DNA of 5,313 nt from JBBRGG01 sp038240875 (GTDB lineage: Bacteria > Planctomycetota > Phycisphaerae > Phycisphaerales > UBA1924). The stretch spans positions 1 through 5,313 of the forward strand of contig JBBRGG010000228.1 in the NCBI GenBank assembly GCA_038240875.1. Reading direction: 5' to 3'. Position numbers and translations under genes: made by a program. The notes beneath the pieces are model-generated. The model saw only the letters and a program-made list of their open reading frames with translations. It was not told the origin of the DNA and searched no databases. Below, piece after piece: positions 1-4,865 of the stretch (positions are counted from its first letter, which is position 1; each line of letters opens with the position of its first letter).

Positions 1-953
1 CCGACAACGCTCAATCCGTCTTTGAGCTTTCAACAATCGAAACTACACCCGGCATCGTCGAGGAAGTCAAACGTGACTTTGGATTCACCCCCGAATTTGA
101 GAAGGGCAAGCAATTCCTCGAAGAAAATGATGGCGCGGGCAACACATTCAAGGCAACCGCCAAGCCCGTGCTCATCGGGACGGCTGTCGTCGGCGCGACC
201 ACCATGATCTTCTCGATCATCATCGTCCTCACCGGCGGCCTTCAGCCAGAACTGGTAACCAAGCTCTCACTCTTGCACGCTCCGTTCTTTCTTGGCCTTG
301 TCACCGGCGGCGCGGTGATCTATTGGTTCACCGGCGCTTCGATGCAAGCCGTCACCACCGGTGCGTACCGCGCAGTAGAGTTCATCAAAGACAATATCAA
401 GCTCGATGGCTCGACCAAGGCGAGCGCCGAAGACTCGCAGAAGGTCGTCACCATCTGCACGCTGTACGCGCAAAAGGGAATGTTCAACATCTTCCTGGGC
501 ATCTTCTTCGCAACCCTCTCCTTCGCGTTTGTTGAGCCCTTCTTCTTCGTTGGCTACCTGATTGCAATCGCGCTCTTTGGCCTCTATCAAGCAATGTTCA
601 TGGCTAACGCCGGCGGCGCATGGGACAATGCTAAAAAGGTCGTCGAGACTGATCCTGTGTTCAAGAATACCGGCCGTGGCAAGGGCTCAGAGCTTCACGC
701 AGCCTGCGTCGTTGGCGATACCGTCGGCGATCCTTTCAAGGACACATCTTCGGTCGCGCTCAACCCGGTCATCAAGTTCACCACGCTCTTTGGGTTGCTC
801 GCCGTCGAGTTGGCGATCCACGTCAAGGACCCGGGCTTTAAGCACACGCCTATCACCATCGCGCTGGCGATTGCCTTCTTCCTTGCTTCAGCGTACTTTG
901 TGTGGCGTTCCTTCTACCGGATGCAGATTGATAGTGACCGCGCTTCGGACTAA
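1..953 (+). CDS. hppA: Membrane-integral ion-translocating pyrophosphatase, C-terminal part (5' end outside the window)
   Basis: This enzyme hydrolyses pyrophosphate to drive H+ (or Na+) across the membrane. The frame is open from base 3 and ends with TAA at 951-953, giving 316 residues, a bit under half of a normal 700-850-residue protein. The visible part starts at DNAQSVFELS, the Asp/Asn-containing transmembrane motif. It then has a hydrophilic stretch ending in GAGNTFKATAK, several hydrophobic helices (for example window residues 56-78 and 86-108), and the hallmark segment GGAWDNAKK followed by GKGSELHAACVVGDTVGDPFKDTS. That segment carries the Asp, Lys and Asn residues that bind Mg-pyrophosphate in this family. 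The Lys in NTFKA (codon 150-152) sits where K+-independent enzymes carry Lys and K+-dependent ones Ala, so a K+-independent pump is inferred. The alignment there is by eye. Identity as a membrane pyrophosphatase is near certain; the pumped ion is not settled. Confidence 0.97.
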   Translation, partial: DNAQSVFELSTIETTPGIVEEVKRDFGFTPEFEKGKQFLEENDGAGNTFKATAKPVLIGTAVVGATTMIFSIIIVLTGGLQPELVTKLSLLHAPFFLGLVTGGAVIYWFTGASMQAVTTGAYRAVEFIKDNIKLDGSTKASAEDSQKVVTICTLYAQKGMFNIFLGIFFATLSFAFVEPFFFVGYLIAIALFGLYQAMFMANAGGAWDNAKKVVETDPVFKNTGRGKGSELHAACVVGDTVGDPFKDTSSVALNPVIKFTTLFGLLAVELAIHVKDPGFKHTPITIALAIAFFLASAYFVWRSFYRMQIDSDRASD

Positions 954-981
954 GGCTGATTAATTCTGATTGAGTTACTTC

Positions 982-1016
982 AAGAGACCCTCTTGCACCA
1001 CGCGAGAGGGTCTTTT
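982..1016 (+). terminator. Intrinsic terminator of the pyrophosphatase gene
   Basis: A perfect 9-bp stem AGACCCTCT (985-993) / AGAGGGTCT (1005-1013) encloses an 11-nt loop. G-U and two A-U pairs extend it to 982-1016, and the T-run TTTT at 1013-1016 lies at its 3' edge. It begins 28 bp after the TAA stop. The opposite strand has no T-run after the stem, so it should act mainly on plus-strand transcription and not on the convergent asparagine synthase gene, whose stop lies 60 bp further on. Confidence 0.88.
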
Positions 1017-1075
1017 CATTGGCGTGTGGATATCGAAAATCTGGGGCGCAGGTCCAACAGTGTCAATGCACGCAT

Positions 1076-3364
1076 TCACGTATTTGACGCTGATTGAGCG
1101 ATGCTCGCGTCGGAACCGGTTGCCAGCGCCGAGCCCCACCAACGCTCGGCCCATAGCGTGACGTTGGCCATGGGCCAGGCCAGCGTCCACGCCTTTGTTG
1201 GGTCCGATCCGACTAGGCCGAGTGCAGACTCAGAAAAGAAATCTCTGGCGACGCGGCTCGTTAGCAAGAGATCACGCATGTCGCCGACCCATGCCTGGAA
1301 AGGTAGCGGAAAGCTCGCCTTTGCACGCGTGCGGACGCCTTGAACCATCGCGGCGTGCGAGGCTTGCGAAGTATGCATGGCAGCCAAACTATCCGAGCCC
1401 TGGCCGCATTCCTTTCCATTCTCGCGTTGCATGATCGTGGCGAATGCTTCGCGCAGTGCGCGCTTGGTCGCGCCGACGCCTTGATGCCTTGCGTCAAACG
1501 TGCTCGCCGACGAAAGTCCATGCGCCCAGCGAGCAACGCCGATGTCGGCAAAGGGCGTGCGACCTTCGACGCCTGCACGCATGGTCGATTGATCGAGCCG
1601 AAGAAGCAAGCCATGGAGGTTGATCCGTTGCAAGAAGCGCAGGTTTGCGCGAGTGGCAGAATCAGCATCGTGCGTACGGTCTTTCCCGCCACCTTTCCGG
1701 CCACCATTCCCGCCACACCAAAGCTCCCACTCGCGTGCGTACGACTCGATGAGTTCCTGATCGTTGCCCGCACGCTCCCAGAGTCCTTCCCGGAGCACGC
1801 CCTCTTTCAGATCCAAAGGTAACCAAGACGCAATACCCGCAAGCCGAGCCGCACGTGAAGCACTATTCCGCGTCCACGCCGCCCCAGAGATCTCCTCTTG
1901 AACCAGCGTGCGAAGCGAAAGGTCGTACCCGCCAAGAATCTCGTCGGCACCTTCGCCGCTGAGCGTCACAACGTGCCCCGCCGCACGAATCGCCGAGGAA
2001 ACACTATAAATCGCCGTCTCGTTGGGCGTGCTCATGGGAACGCCCGAACCCATTACAAGCTTTCGCCACGAGCTGATAAATGTCGCGCGATCGATAGGCA
2101 CTTCAGTATGCTGCGTGCCAAGTTCATTCGCAACCGTGCTCGCCCAGGCAAAGTCATCAGCTTCGCAATTCGCGCTGTCAGCCGCACGAGCCCCAGAACA
2201 AAAAGTCTTGAGCACATGCGATGGATCGCGCCCGCTAACTCGCCCACCAGGCTGACCAAAATCCATTCCACCGTCGTTACCAGTTCCAAGGCTTCTCTGC
2301 GCCAGTGCCACGATCGCGGCACTGTCAATGCCTCCCGAAAGCAACGCGCACAACGAAACGTCGCTTCGCATGTGAACCGAAACACTCTCATCCAGCACGG
2401 CTGCACACGCCGACGGATCACTCACATGGCCGCCACTGCCCGCGTGATCCGCACCCGGGCGAAACCAACCATGCCAACCTGTGCGCTCTTCAAGTGTCGT
2501 AGTTGCAAGATCAAACTCGATCCACGCGCCCGGCTCGATTGTCTGCACGCCTTCGAGCATCGTCCGCGTGCCCAGCGTGGTCCGAATCGTAGTGAGATAG
2601 GAACTCACCGTGACCATGTCAGGCAGCGGCGAATACCCAAATCGCTTGGCGACTTCGACCAAAGGCACAACTTCGCTCGCCGCGACAACGACCGCGCGCG
2701 GCTCGCCTTGAAAGTACGAAACACCACGCCACCAATACAAAGGCTTGACGCCCATCGGGTCTCGCGCGAGTATCGCGCGATTTCGCGTTGCATCTACATG
2801 CACGAACGCGAACATGCCACGAAGCGCATCGAGCCCATCGATGCCCCACGCGTCCAAAGCGGTTAGAAGGGTTTCTGTGTCGCAGCGCGTTTCGAACAAG
2901 CCGCCAGCGTTGATGAGCTGGGAGCGAACGTGCTGGTCGTTGTAGATCTCGCCGTTATACACAATTGCGCTGGCGTTCGTGCAAGGGTTCGTGCCAGGGT
3001 TCGAGGTGTTTGGGGCTTGGTTTGAGGATTTGGTTCCCGCCCGCCAATTTGCCCGCCAGCCTGCTCGCCAGCCCGCACGCCCATAGCCAACCATCGGCTG
3101 CGCACCTGCGGGCGAAGGATCTAGCACCGCAAGCCTTCGATGCGCGAGCACGACCCGGCCGTCGCACAATTCCGCATACCCAAAGCCATCAGGGCCGCGA
3201 TGCGTCATCATATCGCGTGCACGCTCAACCGCTTCACGCGGCGCGTGATCGACAACCTTCGGCCCGCGATCGCCAAATGAAGAGCCCAATGGCATACCGG
3301 AGGGCTCAACAGATGAGACACCCGATCCGCCACCGCCAACAATGATTGCGAGTATGCCACACAC
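1076..3364 (-). CDS. asnB: Asparagine synthase (glutamine-hydrolysing), with several low-complexity insertions
   Basis: The enzyme makes asparagine from aspartate, ATP and glutamine in the cytoplasm. The N-terminal class II glutaminase domain has the catalytic Cys2 (MCGI), HRGPD (55-59), HRRLAVLD (75-82), YNGEIYN (136-142) and CDTE (161-164). The synthetase domain has the PP-loop SGGIDS (343-348), SGEGADE (469-475, with the catalytic Glu), RTPFAD (602-607) and a C-terminal FPLPFQAW (685-692). The GTG start at 3362-3364 is fixed by the need for Cys at position 2 and by an in-frame stop at 3383-3385. No Shine-Dalgarno is visible and a hairpin covers the start. At 762 residues it is much longer than E. 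coli AsnB (554). The excess lies in loops of low complexity at about 9-40, 95-132, 359-383, 551-566 and 647-678. All key motifs survive, so an active enzyme is likely. An asparagine-synthase-like amidotransferase with another acceptor cannot be excluded. Confidence 0.95.
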   Translation of the reverse strand: MCGILAIIVGGGGSGVSSVEPSGMPLGSSFGDRGPKVVDHAPREAVERARDMMTHRGPDGFGYAELCDGRVVLAHRRLAVLDPSPAGAQPMVGYGRAGWRAGWRANWRAGTKSSNQAPNTSNPGTNPCTNASAIVYNGEIYNDQHVRSQLINAGGLFETRCDTETLLTALDAWGIDGLDALRGMFAFVHVDATRNRAILARDPMGVKPLYWWRGVSYFQGEPRAVVVAASEVVPLVEVAKRFGYSPLPDMVTVSSYLTTIRTTLGTRTMLEGVQTIEPGAWIEFDLATTTLEERTGWHGWFRPGADHAGSGGHVSDPSACAAVLDESVSVHMRSDVSLCALLSGGIDSAAIVALAQRSLGTGNDGGMDFGQPGGRVSGRDPSHVLKTFCSGARAADSANCEADDFAWASTVANELGTQHTEVPIDRATFISSWRKLVMGSGVPMSTPNETAIYSVSSAIRAAGHVVTLSGEGADEILGGYDLSLRTLVQEEISGAAWTRNSASRAARLAGIASWLPLDLKEGVLREGLWERAGNDQELIESYAREWELWCGGNGGRKGGGKDRTHDADSATRANLRFLQRINLHGLLLRLDQSTMRAGVEGRTPFADIGVARWAHGLSSASTFDARHQGVGATKRALREAFATIMQRENGKECGQGSDSLAAMHTSQASHAAMVQGVRTRAKASFPLPFQAWVGDMRDLLLTSRVARDFFSESALGLVGSDPTKAWTLAWPMANVTLWAERWWGSALATGSDASIAQSASNT
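1682..1717. repeat. Three diverged 12-bp tandem units in the synthetase domain of asnB
   Basis: Plus-strand units are TTTCCCGCCACC (1682-1693), TTTCCGGCCACC (1694-1705) and ATTCCCGCCACA (1706-1717). On the coding strand they give the Gly/Lys-rich run CGGNGGRKGGGK (residues 550-561), a loop insertion. The first unit differs from TTGCTCGCCAAC, the repeat at 4223-4282, at 3 of 12 positions and is read in the same codon phase. Kinship is possible but weak, since a Gly-rich linker could give a similar pattern by chance. Confidence 0.6.
2975..3003. repeat. 12-bp tandem repeat, about 2.4 copies, in the glutaminase domain of asnB
   Basis: GTTCGTGCAAGG (2975-2986) is followed by GTTCGTGCCAGG (2987-2998) and a partial copy GTTCG. 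On the coding strand this gives the NPGTNPCTN peptide just before the conserved YNGEIYN motif. The unit differs in sequence from the TTGCTCGCCAAC family but has the same 12-bp period. It lies within the same inserted segment. Confidence 0.75.
3037..3084. repeat. Diverged 12-bp minisatellite (TTGCTCGCCAAC family) in the glutaminase domain of asnB
   Basis: Four consecutive units are seen on the plus strand: CCGCCCGCCAAT, TTGCCCGCCAGC, CTGCTCGCCAGC and a degenerate CCGCACGCCCAT. The third unit shares nine consecutive bases, TGCTCGCCA, with the perfect repeat at 4223-4282. On the coding strand the array gives Gly-Trp-Arg-Ala type repeats (GWRAGWRANWRAG, residues 98-110). The unit is therefore read in another codon phase than in the phosphoesterase-like gene, where it gives VGEQ. 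Confidence 0.8.
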
Positions 3365-3381
3365 GCCGAGATTGTCGGCGT
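3363..3381 (-). promoter_or_regulatory. Hairpin over the GTG start of asnB
   Basis: A 7-bp perfect stem (ACGCCGA / TCGGCGT on the minus strand) with a 5-nt loop ends on the first two bases of the GTG start codon. It occupies the place where a ribosome binding site would be, and none is visible nearby. If it forms in the mRNA it would limit initiation or make it conditional. The inverted repeat is seen directly; the regulatory role is inference. Confidence 0.45.
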
Positions 3382-3449
3382 TTCACGCCTGATGTCTGCA
3401 CACTCGTGGCCTGAGCCCAGCGTGCTTGCAAGTCTGGCCCTACTTCTCA

Positions 3450-3491
3450 CTCAAACCAGTACACACTCAAACCTGTTCACACCCAAACCTG
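3450..3491. repeat. 16-bp tandem repeat at the 3' end of the 150-residue gene
   Basis: CTCAAACCAGTACACA (3450-3465), CTCAAACCTGTTCACA (3466-3481) and CCCAAACCTG (3482-3491, partial) follow each other without gaps. On the minus strand the first unit read contains the last codons (Gln-Val-Trp-Val) and, with the next unit, the stop of the gene at 3477-3929. The other two units lie downstream of it. The array thus looks like a duplication of the gene's own tail into the spacer before asnB. Confidence 0.8.
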
Positions 3492-3929
3492 AAGGATCAT
3501 GTGGAACTCACGCCCCAGCTTTCCTTGAAACTCGCCGACGCACGACGTGCTGAACTTCACCTCATACTGCGGGTGCGCATCGAGCCATTCGTTCACTTGC
3601 TGATCAAGGAAACCTAGCGCGTCATCAGACAACTTGCAGTGGAAGGTCTTGCAATGAATTGCGCCAGTGTTGTTGGTGTTAGGCGTGCGCTTCCACGAAT
3701 CTTCATGCCTGCGCAAGCCGCCAACCTTGGACTCAAACGCCTGGATCTTCATCGGCACAGGCTCAGGTGGCAACCCTGTCGTAGCCTTACCGCTCGCAAT
3801 TCCGCTGCCAACACTACCCCCCACTCCAACGCCACCCCCACCTCCCCCGCCGCCAATAGCGTCGGGCGCAGTATCCATGCTTCGATTGATTGATCCGCCA
3901 AAGAACGATCCGACGGGAAAGGCTCGCAT
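3477..3929 (-). CDS. Small protein of unknown function with a poly-glycine N-terminal half
   Basis: I do not recognise a named family. The 150-residue protein has two parts. The first ~60 residues are low complexity: eight Gly in a row at 26-33, followed by more Gly/Val/Ser and then LPPEPVP. The second part, about residues 91-150, looks like a compact conserved domain: KTFHCKLSDDALGFLDQQVNEWL (94-116, first strand then an amphipathic helix), DAHPQYEVKFSTSCVG (117-132, strand), and a final strand HMILQVWV at the C-terminus. The pattern resembles short strand-helix-strand-strand proteins I associate with planctomycetes, but I cannot name one. No signal peptide or membrane segment is seen, so it is probably cytosolic. 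The ATG at 3927-3929 is chosen because a perfect GGAGGT lies five bases upstream. It lies 158 bp after the phosphoesterase-like gene and 112 bp before asnB on the same strand. Confidence 0.8.
   Translation of the reverse strand: MRAFPVGSFFGGSINRSMDTAPDAIGGGGGGGGVGVGGSVGSGIASGKATTGLPPEPVPMKIQAFESKVGGLRRHEDSWKRTPNTNNTGAIHCKTFHCKLSDDALGFLDQQVNEWLDAHPQYEVKFSTSCVGEFQGKLGREFHMILQVWV
3786..3854. repeat. Poly-glycine-coding low-complexity tract
   Basis: This C-rich plus-strand stretch encodes residues 26-48 (Gly with Val, Ser, Ala) of the 150-residue protein on the minus strand. It contains CCGCTCGCAATT (3790-3801) followed by CCGCTGCCAACA (3802-3813), a loose 12-bp period that recalls the TTGCTCGCCAAC family only faintly. 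Slippage in such tracts could change linker length between strains. Confidence 0.55.
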
Positions 3930-3934
3930 TTGCC

Positions 3935-3940
3935 ACCTCC
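3935..3940 (-). promoter_or_regulatory. Strong Shine-Dalgarno site GGAGGT
   Basis: The minus strand reads GGAGGT, then five bases, then ATG (3929-3927). It fixes the start of the 150-residue protein. It is the only full-consensus ribosome site in this window, which supports that gene being real despite its low-complexity N-terminus. Confidence 0.8.
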
Positions 3941-4087
3941 GTACTCGGCTTTAGGCGCGACTCGACAACATGCATACACGCGTGCTGCGGCACCTTGCCC
4001 CCAGCCTACCAGAAATTTCCCCAGTAGCCACAGGCCACTTCACCATAAGCCAAATCACCACCGACCTTGCACACACGCGTTTCCAAC

Positions 4088-4678
4088 TCATCGTTCCACT
4101 CGTGCAGCAAACCGCCACCATTTGGGCCTGCCCGCGATAGGTATGCCTACATAGGCCAAGCACCTTGATCGATCAGCCTCAAACACAACCACTATCTCGA
4201 TGCGAACTATCTCGCCTTGCTTTTGCTCGCCAACTTGCTCGCCAACTTGCTCGCCAACTTGCTCGCCAACTTGCTCGCCAACTTGCGCTTCGGCCTTCAC
4301 TGCATACTGCGAATCCACCACCCCTCGAACTTCGTTGGCCCCTTTGGTCCACCCACCAGCCACCCGCTGAACACTTCCCCGCCCGCCGGAAACCTCGCCT
4401 TCGTACACAAGATAATGCCGACGGTGATCAGGCAAAAGTTCCGCCTCAAACCCATTCGCCGCAATCACAGGATCGTCCAGCCGAACTGCCACGCGAAACG
4501 TCAACAAGCTTCCCTCGGCCACACCAAGCCGCTCGGTCATCCAGTCAAAGTGCCAATCGCCCGAAGACGGCGTGTGCCGAAGCACGACACAACGCAGTTG
4601 CCCATTTTCAGGCGCGCGAACAACCGCAGGACTGTCCCCTCTATCGCGTGGGCAAGGATTGGAACTCGGCTCATTCAT
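4088..4678 (-). CDS. LigD 3'-phosphoesterase domain-like protein with an internal VGEQ repeat
   Basis: The family's best-known member is the N-terminal domain of the end-joining ligase LigD, which trims 3' ends at DNA breaks. This 196-residue protein shows its pattern: a strand RCVVLRH (29-35), WHFDWM (42-47) in place of LigD HYDLRL, LPDHRRHYLVYEG (82-94) and VSGGRGSVQRVAGG (96-109), like the LigD DHPLEYADFEG and glycine-rich segments. Candidate metal ligands His35, His43, Asp45 and His85 are present, as is Tyr89. The spacing His35-His43 is two residues longer than in LigD, and Met47 stands where LigD has Arg, so activity is uncertain. Residues 133-152 are five VGEQ units from a DNA minisatellite, placed before the last strands (IVRIEIVVVFEA, 157-168). 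No ligase or polymerase domain, and no Ku gene in view. The ATG at 4678 has only a weak upstream site. Confidence 0.7.
   Translation of the reverse strand: MNEPSSNPCPRDRGDSPAVVRAPENGQLRCVVLRHTPSSGDWHFDWMTERLGVAEGSLLTFRVAVRLDDPVIAANGFEAELLPDHRRHYLVYEGEVSGGRGSVQRVAGGWTKGANEVRGVVDSQYAVKAEAQVGEQVGEQVGEQVGEQVGEQKQGEIVRIEIVVVFEADRSRCLAYVGIPIAGRPKWWRFAARVER
4223..4282. repeat. Perfect 12-bp minisatellite, five copies
   Basis: TTGCTCGCCAAC is repeated five times without a mismatch (60 bp) and is followed by a further TTGC. On the coding (minus) strand it is GTTGGCGAGCAA, giving five Val-Gly-Glu-Gln units at residues 133-152 of the phosphoesterase-like protein. The lack of any mismatch, even at third codon positions, points to recent expansion by slippage. 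The unit contains no stop codon in any of the six frames. Confidence 0.98.
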
Positions 4679-4744
4679 GCGATCCGGTCACAGTTTAGCA
4701 AAGATCCTTCGCAACTACTCATCAACCAAACACGCTCAATTGGA

Positions 4745-4765
4745 CGCCCGGGCGGGTTTCACCCG
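4745..4765. promoter_or_regulatory. Palindrome and hairpin in the divergent intergenic region
   Basis: CGCCCGGGCG (4745-4754) is a perfect 10-bp palindrome. It overlaps a small hairpin CGGGT-TTC-ACCCG (4753-4765). Both lie in the 181-bp gap between the divergent phosphoesterase-like and TPR genes, where promoters or an operator are expected. No convincing -35/-10 pair was found. GC-rich palindromes also arise by chance, so the role is a guess. Confidence 0.3.
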
Positions 4766-4852
4766 ATAGCATTGGACCGCACATACAACCTCGAATCATC
4801 CATCGTGGCGCCTTGCCCTCAACTGTCGCCACCAAACCCGTTTCTACGGATT

Positions 4853-4856
4853 GGAG
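4853..4856 (+). promoter_or_regulatory. Shine-Dalgarno-like GGAG before the TPR lipoprotein gene
   Basis: GGAG lies 3, 9 and 15 bases before three in-frame ATG codons (4860, 4866, 4872). The 9-base spacing favours 4866 as the start. The choice does not affect the mature protein, because the predicted lipobox is more than 45 residues downstream. Confidence 0.45.
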
Positions 4857-4865
4857 CCTATGCCG

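Noticed and set aside
267..590. 107-codon minus-strand open frame opposite the pyrophosphatase
   Set aside because: The plus-strand frame encodes unmistakable pyrophosphatase sequence; this is its shadow.
1340..1822. 160-codon open frame on the plus strand opposite the C-terminal part of asnB
   Set aside because: It overlaps conserved asnB motifs on the other strand and has no recognisable protein features.
1898..2866. 322-codon open frame on the plus strand opposite asnB
   Set aside because: It lies wholly inside asnB, is rich in Arg, Thr and His, and shows no domain. It is an open antisense frame caused by GC-rich codon use.
2969..3084. Possible disruption of asnB (pseudogene or frameshift)
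   Set aside because: The frame stays open through the insertion, and all glutaminase and synthetase motifs are present on both sides in one frame.
3951..4163. 70-codon minus-strand open frame between the phosphoesterase-like gene and the 150-residue gene
   Set aside because: It overlaps the end of the phosphoesterase-like gene in another frame, is rich in Cys and Arg, and has no ribosome site or similarity that I can see.
4223..4282. CRISPR-like array
   Set aside because: The units are 12 bp and directly adjacent with no spacers, so this is a tandem minisatellite.
4805..4832. Inverted repeat GTGGCG / CGCCAC in the divergent intergenic region
   Set aside because: Only 6 bp with a 16-nt spacer and no T-run, which is too weak to call a terminator or an operator.
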